DNA of 64,000 nt. It comes from an uncultured Mycoplasmatota bacterium (lineage in GTDB: Bacteria > Bacillota_I > Bacilli_A > RF39 > UBA660). The notes below the pieces were generated by a model. The model did not search any database and had not been told where the DNA came from. It was given only the letters and a program-made list of their open reading frames with translations. The stretch spans positions 1 through 64,000 of the forward strand of contig URZY01000002.1 in assembly GCA_900552495.1 (NCBI GenBank), given 5' to 3'. Shown here in pieces: positions 15,837 through 23,903 of the stretch (positions within the stretch are counted from its first letter, which is position 1; every line of letters begins with the position of its first letter). The position numbers and the translations under genes are program-made.

Positions 15837-17150
15837 ATGAAAAATTTAACTATTCTACCGGCTGATACCTATACAGTGATTAACAAAACAGTTATTAATG
15901 ATACGGATCGCAAAATCGTTTCTATGCTTTACCAACCGATTATTGGTTTTACTGCTGTGTGCTTATATTACACACTTTTAGATGACTTAGATAAATCAGA
16001 ATTAATGAGTGAAGATCAAACTCACCATCATTTAATGGCCACTATGCAATTAAAATTAGAAGATATTGTTATTGCCCGTGAAAAATTAGAAGGGGTTGGA
16101 CTTCTTAAAACATATATGAAAAAAGGTAGTGTCAATCAATATGCCTATTTAATTTTTTCACCTATTTCCGCTAATGACTTTTTCAATCATCCAATACTAA
16201 ATATTGTCCTATATAATAACCTAGGCAAAAAAGAGTATGAAAAACTTTTAAGTTATTTTAAAATTCCACGCATTTCTCTAAAAGATTATGAAGATATTAC
16301 GTGTAATTTTGATGATGTTTTTGAATCTGTTAGAGGTAATGTTTTAGAAATGAATGAAGATATTACTAAACGTGATTCTAATAATATCTTAATCAATAAA
16401 GGTATTGATTTTAATTTATTAATTTCTTCCATTCCTGATAATAACCTCAATGAGAAATGCTTTAATAAAGAGACAAAAGAGTTGATAAATGCCCTAAGCT
16501 TTACATATAATTTATCGACCCTAGATATGCAAAACTTAGTTCGTAATGCCCTAAATGAAAAAGGGTTAATTGACAAAACAGTTCTTCGTAAAAGTTGCCG
16601 TGATTATTATCAATTTGAAAATGGTGGCAACCTTCCAACTTTAATCTATAATAAACAGCCAGAATTTTTGAAGAAACCTACTGGTGATACTTCAAAATGG
16701 GCAAAAATGGTTTATGCTTTTGAAAATCTAACTCCATTTCAATTCCTAAAAGCAAAATATAAGGGAGCAGAACCAACTGATCGTGATAAGCGACTAATTG
16801 AAAGCCTCCTAGTAGATCAAAAATTAAATCCCGGTGTGGTTAACGTATTAATTGCATATGTCTTAAAAATAAACAATGAACAATTAAAAAAAAGTTATGT
16901 TGAAACCATTGCCGGGCAATGGAAACGTCTGAATATTGAAACTGTCGAAGATGCCATGCGAATAACCGAAAAGGAACATAAAAAGTTAAAAAGACTTATG
17001 AAGACTCCAACTACTAAACAAGCACCGCCGAAGAGCCTTAAAGAAGAGGCCAAAGATATTCCTGCTTGGTTCAATCAAAACCTCTCACAAGAGGAAATGA
17101 CAAGGGAAGATGAGGATGAATTAAATCAAATTTTAGAAGAACTTGTCTAA
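15837..17150 (+). CDS. dnaB: Replication initiation and membrane attachment protein DnaB (helicase-loading)
   Basis: A 437-residue protein of the Firmicutes DnaB family, which with DnaD and DnaI loads the replicative helicase at oriC and restart sites. The N-terminus (ILPADTYTVINKTVINDTDR, then MLYQPIIGFTAVCLYYTLL) matches the family's winged-helix domain. The DnaD/DnaB_2 domain lies near residues 295-375 (LTPFQFLKAKYKGAEPTDRD, then LIESLLVDQKLNPGVVNVLIAYV). The open frame extends upstream, but AGGTGGTG fits ATG 15837. In Bacillus, dnaI follows dnaB at once; here a terminator and an HD-domain gene follow and no dnaI is in the window. Confidence 0.9.
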   Translation: MKNLTILPADTYTVINKTVINDTDRKIVSMLYQPIIGFTAVCLYYTLLDDLDKSELMSEDQTHHHLMATMQLKLEDIVIAREKLEGVGLLKTYMKKGSVNQYAYLIFSPISANDFFNHPILNIVLYNNLGKKEYEKLLSYFKIPRISLKDYEDITCNFDDVFESVRGNVLEMNEDITKRDSNNILINKGIDFNLLISSIPDNNLNEKCFNKETKELINALSFTYNLSTLDMQNLVRNALNEKGLIDKTVLRKSCRDYYQFENGGNLPTLIYNKQPEFLKKPTGDTSKWAKMVYAFENLTPFQFLKAKYKGAEPTDRDKRLIESLLVDQKLNPGVVNVLIAYVLKINNEQLKKSYVETIAGQWKRLNIETVEDAMRITEKEHKKLKRLMKTPTTKQAPPKSLKEEAKDIPAWFNQNLSQEEMTREDEDELNQILEELV

Positions 17151-17222
17151 ATAAAAAAAGTGTGGTATAATATGCCTTGCCTGCTGTAAAAAGTGTGTAA
17201 ACGCTTAACAGATTGTTTTTTT
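17143..17222 (+). ncRNA. Promoter-terminator unit, candidate ~45-nt RNA
   Basis: TTGTCT (17143-17148), a 17-bp spacer and TATAAT (17166-17171) with extended TGg make a good promoter, with a start near 17178. A terminator hairpin follows almost at once: CTGT...AAGTG-TGTAAA-CGCTT-A-ACAG (17184-17211) with a T run to 17222. The hairpin also ends the dnaB transcript. The unit could make a very short RNA or attenuate reading into the HD gene. Confidence 0.45.
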
Positions 17223-17225
17223 ATC

Positions 17226-17255
17226 TTGATAACACCATAAGTTTTGTGATATCAT
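17226..17255 (+). promoter_or_regulatory. Promoter of the HD-domain gene
   Basis: TTGATA (17226-17231), an 18-bp spacer and TATCAT (17250-17255) with extended TGa. Confidence 0.6.
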
Positions 17256-17300
17256 TATAGGGTAGAAATTAGCAGAATAACTAAGCAAAGGAAGTAAGAC

Positions 17301-17801
17301 ATGTATAGATATAAAGAGAAGGAGTTTCATCGAATAATTCAACCATTACTAGATAATAGTAATTTCAATGATACTAAGAAAATTGTTCATCATGGGATAA
17401 CTAGATATGAACATTCGATGAGAGTAGCCTATTATTCATATAAGATAACTAAATTATTGAGACTAGATTATAAAGAAACAACTGAAGCAGCATTACTACA
17501 TGATTTCTTTTTAGATGAAGTAAAGGACAAGAATCAAGTTGCAAAACTAAGACAACATCCAACTTATGCATTAGAAAATGCCAAAAAATATTTTGATTTG
17601 AGTGAGAAACAAGAAGATATAATTTTAACTCATATGTTTCCTGTAACTTTTACTCCACCAAAGTATTTAGAGAGTTGGATAGTTGACATTGTTGACGATA
17701 TTGCCGCAATTTATGAACGTGGAACTACTGTAAGACAAGAATTATCAACCGCGGTAACATTCTTATTTATAGTATTTATCAACTATATAAAATTTCGCTA
17801 A
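17301..17801 (+). CDS. HD-domain hydrolase
   Basis: A 166-residue HD-superfamily metal-dependent phosphohydrolase. The metal ligands can be followed: His38 (RYEHSMRVA), His67-Asp68 (LLHDFF), His111 (LTHMFP) and Asp129 (WIVDIVDD). This layout fits small HD proteins that act on nucleotides or phosphate esters; the substrate cannot be read from sequence. The last 15 residues are hydrophobic (VTFLFIVFINYI), possibly a tail anchor. Gene ends at its own terminator. AAAGGAAG precedes the ATG. Confidence 0.8.
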   Translation: MYRYKEKEFHRIIQPLLDNSNFNDTKKIVHHGITRYEHSMRVAYYSYKITKLLRLDYKETTEAALLHDFFLDEVKDKNQVAKLRQHPTYALENAKKYFDLSEKQEDIILTHMFPVTFTPPKYLESWIVDIVDDIAAIYERGTTVRQELSTAVTFLFIVFINYIKFR

Positions 17802-17831
17802 AAAGAGCAAAAGAACAGTTGCTCTTTTTTT
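17801..17831 (+). terminator. Terminator of the HD-domain gene
   Basis: AAAAGAGCAA / TTGCTCTTTT with an 8-nt loop and trailing T. Confidence 0.9.
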
Positions 17832-17870
17832 AAAACCAATTATTATAATTAGGAAAGGAAGTGTGCCACT

Positions 17871-19490
17871 ATGCAAAAAACATTTATTTTTGGACACAAA
17901 AAACCAGACACAGACTCAGTTATGTCTTCTGTTGCCCTTTCATATCTAAAAAATGCTCTAGGCGATAATACTGAACCCAGAATATTAGGACACATTAATA
18001 AAGAGACAGAATATGCTCTAAACTACTTTAACATCAAAACACCAGAATATTTAAATGATGTAAAACTCCAATTAAAAGACGTTAATTTTCATAAGAACTT
18101 TTTTATCAAAGAGACAGATTCTATATATAATGGTTATCAATACATGTTAAAAGAAGGCTTAACTGGGCTTCCAGTTGTCAAAGAGAGTGGTGAATTTAAA
18201 GGATTAATCACCATTAAAGACTTATCTCATACTATGATTAATGAAAATGTTGATGATTTATATACTTCCTATGATAATCTTCTTGAAGTTTTAAAAGCTC
18301 AACCAATTTTAAGATTTAATGATGAAATCGTTGGCAAAGCTTTAATTGCGGCTTATCGCAGTACAACATTTATGGAAAATGTTAAGCTAGATAAGAATAT
18401 GATCTTAATAGTAGGAGATCGTCATAGTGTTATTGAATACGCTGTTGAATCAGGAATTAAATTACTCATAATTTCTAGCGACTCATACATTAAAGAAAAG
18501 CACATAAAAATAGCCGAAGAAAATAAAGTAAACATTATGCGTACCGCATATGACTCATATCATATTGCTAAACTTTTAACTTTAACGAATTATATAAAAA
18601 CTATGATTAGAAGTTATAATCCTACAAAATTTGAAAATACTGAATTTGTTGATACCGTAATAGAAGTTAACAATAAACTAAAACATACAAATTATCCTAT
18701 AGTTGACAAAAGAAACCATTGCCTAGGTTTATTAAAAATTACAGATTTGAATGAGAAAAAACCTAAAAAAGTAATTTTAGTAGACCACAACGAAAAACTT
18801 CAAAGTGTTGAAGGTATTGAAGAGGCGCAAATAGTTGAAATAATTGATCATCATAATTTAGGCAGCATTACTACAAACAATCCAATTAACTTTAGAAATA
18901 TGGCAGTCGGGTCCACTTGTACTATTGTCTATACTTTATTTAAAGAAAGGGAAATTCCTATTCCACGAGAAATTGCAGGAGCTTTAATGTCTGGTATTTT
19001 ATCAGATACATTGATTTTAAAAAGTCCAACCGCAACAACTAAAGATATTATTGCCGTTCAAGAATTAGCCGTTCTTGCCGAAGTTGATTATCGTGATTAT
19101 GGAATGGCAATGTTAAAAGCCGGAACCTCTCTAGAGGGAATGACTAAAGAAGACGTTTTATACAATGATTTTAAACTATATACTGTTGAAGATAAAACCT
19201 TTGCTATTGGGCAATTCTTTACAATGAATTTTGAGGAGATAGAAGCCGAACAAGCGGAATATATTCATGTTTTAAATGAGGTAGCTGAAGCTAATAATTA
19301 CAAGCTGGTGGCCCTATTTGTAACAGATATAGTTAATAATGGAAGTTATGTTCTCTTTAACGAAAAAGGAAAAGAGATTGTTGCTCTTGCATATGAAAAA
19401 GATAATATTAAGCAAGGTCAATTTATACCAAACTGTGTATCACGCAAAAAACACGTTGTGCCATTAATTATGAGTGTATTAGAAAATTAA
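17871..19490 (+). CDS. ppaC: Manganese-dependent (family II) inorganic pyrophosphatase with CBS-DRTGG regulatory insert
   Basis: A 539-residue family II pyrophosphatase, splitting PPi to phosphate. The DHH catalytic region has FIFGHKKPDTDS (6-17), DHN (about 306) and IIDHHNLGS (about 329), and a DHHA2-type C-terminal domain ends in PNCVSRKKHVVP. Between the first motif and DHN lies a regulatory insert with two CBS domains (LTGLPVV...GLITIKDL; NYPIVDKRNHCLGLLKITDL) and a DRTGG domain. In characterised homologues this insert binds AMP, ADP or diadenosine polyphosphates. Length is right for the regulated form. The membrane-protein cluster starts 10 nt after it, so it may be cotranscribed with popT and uppP, which release or handle phosphate-containing carriers. 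Confidence 0.95.
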   Translation: MQKTFIFGHKKPDTDSVMSSVALSYLKNALGDNTEPRILGHINKETEYALNYFNIKTPEYLNDVKLQLKDVNFHKNFFIKETDSIYNGYQYMLKEGLTGLPVVKESGEFKGLITIKDLSHTMINENVDDLYTSYDNLLEVLKAQPILRFNDEIVGKALIAAYRSTTFMENVKLDKNMILIVGDRHSVIEYAVESGIKLLIISSDSYIKEKHIKIAEENKVNIMRTAYDSYHIAKLLTLTNYIKTMIRSYNPTKFENTEFVDTVIEVNNKLKHTNYPIVDKRNHCLGLLKITDLNEKKPKKVILVDHNEKLQSVEGIEEAQIVEIIDHHNLGSITTNNPINFRNMAVGSTCTIVYTLFKEREIPIPREIAGALMSGILSDTLILKSPTATTKDIIAVQELAVLAEVDYRDYGMAMLKAGTSLEGMTKEDVLYNDFKLYTVEDKTFAIGQFFTMNFEEIEAEQAEYIHVLNEVAEANNYKLVALFVTDIVNNGSYVLFNEKGKEIVALAYEKDNIKQGQFIPNCVSRKKHVVPLIMSVLEN

Positions 19491-19500
19491 GGAGATTATC

Positions 19501-20340
19501 ATGAAAGATTTTATTATTTTAGCAATCAAGGGGTTCTTTTTTGGAATAGCTAATATTATTCCTGGGGTCAGTGGCGGAACACTCGCAATAACAATGGGAA
19601 TATACGAAGATATGATTAACGCCATATCACACTTCTTTGAGAATATAAAGAAACATATTAAATTTATTATTCCTCTAGGACTAGGAGCCGTTATTTCTAT
19701 TCTATTAATGAGTAAAATAATTAATTATTCCCTAACAAAATTCCCACTCCCAACCACGCTATTCTTTATTGGACTAATAGTGGGAGGAATCCCATTACTA
19801 ATACAAAAGGTAAAACATAAAAAGATAAAAACACATAATTTAGCAGTCTTTTTATTGACGTTTAGTATTGTAATGATTATGACTTTCTTAAATGCCGGCA
19901 CCAAAGCCGTTGACCTATCAACAGTATCTTTACACCAAGAAATCTTATTATTCTTAGTCGGGGCAGTAGCCGCCGCCACTATGGTTATTCCAGGAATAAG
20001 TGGTTCGTTTGTATTGATGCTATTAGGTTATTACAAACCAATTGTTGAAGTTATAAGTGATCTAACGAATTTTAAACACCTAACATATAATTTGTCCATC
20101 TTAATCCCCTTAGGCATTGGAATCGTAGTTGGTATCATACTTATTGCCAAATTAATTGAATATTTATTTAAAAAATATGAAACAACAACTTATTATGGAA
20201 TTTTAGGTTTTATATTTGCTAGTGTTTTAGGCTTATTTATTGGTTTAATTGGTCTTCCAACTTCAACTATTCAAGTATTTGTTGGCTTATTGTTATTTAT
20301 TCTAGCCTTTGGTATAGGCTATAAGTTAGGAGATGAATAA
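19501..20340 (+). CDS. popT: DUF368 membrane protein, probable polyprenyl-phosphate transporter (PopT type)
   Basis: A 279-residue polytopic membrane protein with the DUF368 hallmarks: FGIANIIPGVSGGTLAI near the N-terminus and the inverted-repeat counterpart AATMVIPGISGSFVLMLLGYY near residues 158-178. DUF368 (PopT) proteins were recently proposed to return undecaprenyl phosphate to the inner face of the membrane. Here the gene ends directly at uppP, which dephosphorylates undecaprenyl diphosphate on the outer face, strong context for that role. GGAGATT precedes the start. About eight membrane segments. Confidence 0.88.
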   Translation: MKDFIILAIKGFFFGIANIIPGVSGGTLAITMGIYEDMINAISHFFENIKKHIKFIIPLGLGAVISILLMSKIINYSLTKFPLPTTLFFIGLIVGGIPLLIQKVKHKKIKTHNLAVFLLTFSIVMIMTFLNAGTKAVDLSTVSLHQEILLFLVGAVAAATMVIPGISGSFVLMLLGYYKPIVEVISDLTNFKHLTYNLSILIPLGIGIVVGIILIAKLIEYLFKKYETTTYYGILGFIFASVLGLFIGLIGLPTSTIQVFVGLLLFILAFGIGYKLGDE

Positions 20341-20341
20341 A

Positions 20342-21154
20342 TTGACGTTTATAGAAACGATAATTTTAGGTATTGTTCAAGGAATTGCTGAGTTTCTACC
20401 TATTTCTTCCTCAGCGCATTTAATAATATTTAGAGATGTCTTTGGTATAGGTGCGACAATGAGTAATAATGTTGCTTTATCATTTGATATTGCACTCCAT
20501 TTAGGAACTCTTTTAGCAATAGGTGTGTTTTTCTTTAATGATTTTATTAAAATGATTGGTAAGGGACTTACCAAAGGCATAAAAGATAAGCAGGGTAAAA
20601 TATTTTGGTATTTAATTATTGCCACGATCCCAGCTGCTATTGCAGGCTTACTATTTGAAAATATAATTGAAAGTATCATTCGTGGTAATTTATACGTAAT
20701 TGCCACAGCCCTTGCAATTATGGGAATCTTAATTTATCTTGCTGATAAATATAGTAGTTCTAAAAAAGAAGTAAAAGATATGACTATGAAAGATGCAATA
20801 ATCATTGGTTGCTCCCAAGCTCTTGCTTTAATACCTGGCTTTTCTCGCAGTGGAACAACTATTGCGACTGCTAGAACGCTAGGCATTGATAGAGAGTCAG
20901 CTGCCAAATTCTCATTTTACTTAAGTGCTCCTGTCGTTTGTGGAGCTGTAGTTTTAGACTTACTTGACAAAGCCACTTGGCAAATAATCGCTGCTAATCT
21001 TCAAACTTTTTTATTAGGAATTGCCATTGCCTTTATTGTTGGTTTAATCTGTATAAAATATTTATTAAAATACTTGCAAAAACATAATTTTAAAATCTTT
21101 ATGATTTATCGCTTAATAATTGCTGCCATTGTTATTCTTTGCATGGTACTATAG
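20342..21154 (+). CDS. uppP: Undecaprenyl-diphosphatase UppP (BacA)
   Basis: A membrane phosphatase (about 270 residues) that converts undecaprenyl diphosphate to the monophosphate for cell-wall carrier recycling; it is linked to bacitracin resistance. Motifs: GIVQGIAEFLPISSSAHL at the N-terminus and ALIPGFSRSGTTIATA around residue 160. Two starts are possible. ATG at 20333 overlaps the popT stop but has the AGGAG directly adjacent, leaving no spacing. TTG at 20342 has AGGAG with a 9-nt spacing, so I prefer TTG. The overlap or abutment with popT indicates coupled synthesis. Confidence 0.94.
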   Translation: MTFIETIILGIVQGIAEFLPISSSAHLIIFRDVFGIGATMSNNVALSFDIALHLGTLLAIGVFFFNDFIKMIGKGLTKGIKDKQGKIFWYLIIATIPAAIAGLLFENIIESIIRGNLYVIATALAIMGILIYLADKYSSSKKEVKDMTMKDAIIIGCSQALALIPGFSRSGTTIATARTLGIDRESAAKFSFYLSAPVVCGAVVLDLLDKATWQIIAANLQTFLLGIAIAFIVGLICIKYLLKYLQKHNFKIFMIYRLIIAAIVILCMVL

Positions 21155-21162
21155 GAGGATTT

Positions 21163-21921
21163 ATGTATAACGCAAAACTTGGTTTATTAACCACACTATT
21201 ACTAGGATTATTTATCATTATAGGAGCATTAATTGCTTTCTTAATTAAAAGAAAAGAACGTGTTGTCGATTTTTCGCTTGGACTAGCATTTTCGGTAATT
21301 ATCATGCTAATAATAACAGATATGCTTCCGGAAATAATTGAGCATCTTGGTACTAAACATATTTACCTATTTATTATATTTACTGTTCTCGGCTTTGGTC
21401 TTTTAAAGTTACTTGATCACTTTATTCCTGATCATGATGATGACGGAAAAATGGATACTGCTCAAGAGAAGAAAGAGAACCTAGTTCATATTGGAATTAT
21501 TACATCTTGTGCATTAGTATTACATAATATTATTGAAGGAATGGCTGTTTATTCAGCTGTAATTTCTAATACCTCTCTTGGTATTGCTATAACACTAGGT
21601 ATTGGTTTCCATAATATTCCCCTTGGAATGGTTATTGCTGGTACCTTTCATCAAAGTAAAGAAACACTTAGTAAAACAATACTTAGTATTATAGCCGTTT
21701 CCTTATCCTCATTTGTAGGAGGATTGATTCTATTCTTTCTAAACTTAACTGCTGTTTCATCAATAGTTTTAGGCATATTATTATCTTTAACCCTAGGAAT
21801 GTTATTATTTATCGCAATAAGTGAACTATATCCAAGGTTACATGCCCTAAAGAACAAAAAGACCGCGTATATAGGAATAACAATTGGTTTTTTAATTCAA
21901 TTAATTGCTATCTTCCTATAA
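21163..21921 (+). CDS. ZIP-family metal transporter
   Basis: A 252-residue ZIP-family membrane protein, similar to bacterial ZupT/GufA-type zinc or other divalent cation importers. The metal-binding helices carry VLHNIIEGMAVY and GIGFHNIPLGMVIAG, the two family signatures. Between helices 3 and 4 is a His/Asp-rich cytosolic loop (DHFIPDHDDDGK), a common metal-sensing feature. ATG 21163 is chosen because TAGGAGGA lies just upstream. It follows uppP by 8 nt, so it is in the same transcript. Confidence 0.9.
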   Translation: MYNAKLGLLTTLLLGLFIIIGALIAFLIKRKERVVDFSLGLAFSVIIMLIITDMLPEIIEHLGTKHIYLFIIFTVLGFGLLKLLDHFIPDHDDDGKMDTAQEKKENLVHIGIITSCALVLHNIIEGMAVYSAVISNTSLGIAITLGIGFHNIPLGMVIAGTFHQSKETLSKTILSIIAVSLSSFVGGLILFFLNLTAVSSIVLGILLSLTLGMLLFIAISELYPRLHALKNKKTAYIGITIGFLIQLIAIFL

Positions 21922-21933
21922 AAGGAGTAACTT

Positions 21934-22668
21934 ATGATTTATGAAGTATTATACTTGTTTTTACTATTTATAATTTATTCGATGATCGGCTACCTAGCTG
22001 AAGTCTTCTTTATATTTATTATGGACAAAAAATTAACCTTTAATAGAGGTTTCTTAATCGGACCATATATCCCAATTTATGGTGTTTCTATAATCTGTAT
22101 GGTCAGACTACTAAGTCCCTATAAGGATGATTTGCTTGTCTTATTCATTATGAGTACCGTTGCTTGTACGGTTATTGAATACGTAACCAGTTATATAATG
22201 GAAAAAATGTTTAAACTAAGATGGTGGGACTACTCACATCTTAGCTTTAACATCAACGGACGCGTTTGTCTAATGGTTAGCTTTCTTTTTGGTTTAGGAA
22301 GTATTTTCATTACTAAAATAGTAAATCCTTTAATTGAAGGATGCCTAACTAAAGTACCCCATTGGTTAATTATCTTAATTTCTTTAATTATCTTAATTAT
22401 TTTTATTGCTGATATCATCATATCTTATATAGCAGTTATAAATATTAAAATAGAAGCTAAAAAATATGATCGAACTGACGCCACAGAAACAATTAAGACC
22501 GAAATAGAAGATTACTTACATAGCCATAATTTTATTAGTAATCAAATTAAACGATTATTTAATGCCTTCCCCGATGTTAAGTCCTTAAAATATATTAATT
22601 TTAAGGATTACAAAAAATTGGTTACAAAACTAAAAAATACTCATAAAAAAACCAAGATTGACAAATAA
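21934..22668 (+). CDS. CmpB-like ABC-transporter-type membrane protein (PF06541 family)
   Basis: A 244-residue membrane protein of the 'putative ABC transporter type IV' family. Signatures are YSMIGYLAEVFFI, NRGFLIGPYIPIYG, and WWDYSHLSFNINGRVCLMVSFLFG. Five or six membrane helices are followed by a charged cytosolic tail of about 60 residues. Function is unknown despite the name; no ATPase partner is adjacent. AAAGGAG is upstream, 12 nt after the ZIP gene. The promoter for the next small gene lies inside its 3' end. Confidence 0.82.
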   Translation: MIYEVLYLFLLFIIYSMIGYLAEVFFIFIMDKKLTFNRGFLIGPYIPIYGVSIICMVRLLSPYKDDLLVLFIMSTVACTVIEYVTSYIMEKMFKLRWWDYSHLSFNINGRVCLMVSFLFGLGSIFITKIVNPLIEGCLTKVPHWLIILISLIILIIFIADIIISYIAVINIKIEAKKYDRTDATETIKTEIEDYLHSHNFISNQIKRLFNAFPDVKSLKYINFKDYKKLVTKLKNTHKKTKIDK

Positions 22669-22686
22669 AGAATCTCTCGCTACAAT
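22658..22686 (+). promoter_or_regulatory. Promoter of the small membrane protein gene
   Basis: TTGACA (22658-22663), a 17-bp spacer and TACAAT (22681-22686), overlapping the end of the upstream gene. Confidence 0.75.
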
Positions 22687-22714
22687 TATATAAAGTATAA
22701 TAAGGAGTTGCAGT

Positions 22715-22864
22715 ATGAAAAAGAAAAACAGAATAACTCTCCCAGCTATTATGTTAATATTTGTAGGGATCGTTATTATTGTCCTTGCCTTTGTCTTTAG
22801 TTTTATTAATCCAAGTATTACTAGGGAACAAGTCAGTAATCTCTTAAAATTAAAAAATATGTAG
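22715..22864 (+). CDS. Small single-pass membrane protein (49 residues)
   Basis: A short gene with a clear AAGGAG ribosome site and a near-consensus promoter 29 nt upstream. It encodes a basic start (MKKKNRIT), one membrane helix (about residues 9-32, rich in Ile, Val and Phe), and a 17-residue tail ending LKLKNM. No family is recognised. A terminator follows. Promoter, ribosome site and terminator together make a real small protein likely. Confidence 0.65.
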   Translation: MKKKNRITLPAIMLIFVGIVIIVLAFVFSFINPSITREQVSNLLKLKNM

Positions 22865-22916
22865 GAATCTATTTACTATATTTATAATGAAAATACCAAG
22901 AAATAAACTATCTATT

Positions 22917-22950
22917 AAGCCAAATTATATTTATGATCTGGCTTTTTTTT
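22917..22950 (+). terminator. Terminator after the small membrane protein
   Basis: AAGCCA (22917-22922) and TGGCTT (22939-22944) pair around a 16-nt loop, followed by T8. Confidence 0.7.
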
Positions 22951-22983
22951 GTTATAATGAAACTAATGGGATAATAAAGATAG

Positions 22984-23136
22984 GAAAGAGTAATTTTTAA
23001 AATAAAAATACGTAAAGATAGTTTCTTGTTTTTTTTGATTTACTCTTTCATTAGTAAAGTAATTTTATTAGAGCATTTACTACCAGTAGGGTATAGTTTA
23101 TTGAGTCTTGGAATAATTATTATTGATGGTATCTAA
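22984..23136 (+). pseudogene. Remnant of a membrane-protein gene
   Basis: In the stretch without a gene (22865-23197), one frame is open for 50 codons with no ATG, GTG or good ribosome site at its start. It reads like a membrane protein N-terminus: a basic KIKIRKDS, then FLFFLIYSFISKVILL, and later GYSLLSLGIIIIDGI before the stop. This resembles the first helices of a polytopic protein such as an O-antigen polymerase. It is probably a decayed fragment; chance cannot be excluded because the region is T-rich. Confidence 0.35.
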
Positions 23137-23197
23137 AAAAACAATAGATAAAAAGACTTAATATCAAAACGGATGATAATTTGAAAGAGAGGCTTAT

Positions 23198-23815
23198 ATG
23201 GAGAATTTAGTTGTTGAAATAATGAATAGTTATGGATATTTTGGGATTTGGTTACTGATCTTAATTGAAAACTTATTTCCCCCAATTCCTAGTGAATTAA
23301 TATTAACTTTTGGTGGTTTCATGACTATCGATAGTAATATGACCATTATTGGTGTCATACTTGCGTCAACTCTTGGCTCCTTGCTAGGCGCAATTGTATT
23401 GTACTATATTGGTAAAATTCTAAATAAAGAAAGACTTATTAAGATTATTAAAAGTAAATATGGAAAATTATTAAGAGTCAAACCTAAAGACATTGAAAAA
23501 GCAGATCAATGGTTTGATACCAAGGGAAATAAAACAGTTTTTTTCTGTAGATTTATTCCTGTTGTAAGAAGTCTCATAAGTATTCCAGCTGGAATGAGCG
23601 AAATGCCTATGTTTAAATTTATTACATATACATTTTTGGGTAGTTTAATATGGAATACAGCTTTAGTTTGTGTTGGGGCATTCGCTGGTAATAAAAAGGA
23701 TTTAATTTTAAGTATTATTGATAAGATATCATATATAGTTTTACTTGTAATCATAATTGCTTTCTTCATTATAATTTATAAGTTCTATAAATCACGAGTT
23801 AAAAGTAATAAGTAA
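23198..23815 (+). CDS. DedA-family membrane protein (UptA-like)
   Basis: A 205-residue DedA/SNARE-associated membrane protein. The hallmarks are GYFGIWLLILIENLFPPIPSE at residues 13-33, the long amphipathic linker, and FFCRFIPVVRSLISIPAGMSEM (about 115-136) with the conserved Arg. Some DedA proteins (YngC/UptA) are proposed to flip undecaprenyl phosphate, and this sequence is of the YngC type. It lies 2 kb from popT and uppP, so the window has genes for three steps of lipid-carrier recycling. Function for this member is inferred. AAAGAGAGG precedes the ATG. Confidence 0.88.
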   Translation: MENLVVEIMNSYGYFGIWLLILIENLFPPIPSELILTFGGFMTIDSNMTIIGVILASTLGSLLGAIVLYYIGKILNKERLIKIIKSKYGKLLRVKPKDIEKADQWFDTKGNKTVFFCRFIPVVRSLISIPAGMSEMPMFKFITYTFLGSLIWNTALVCVGAFAGNKKDLILSIIDKISYIVLLVIIIAFFIIIYKFYKSRVKSNK

Positions 23816-23903
23816 TTAAAATCTAATTTTATTAACCCTTGAACTATTTCCTGTCAAAAACTTGCATTATTGTATATGCTGTTATGTGAAAGGAAGGACA
23901 TTT

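Noticed and set aside
17143..17222. T-box or riboswitch ahead of the HD gene
   Set aside because: The region between the promoter and terminator is only about 45 nt and contains no T-box sequence or complex fold.
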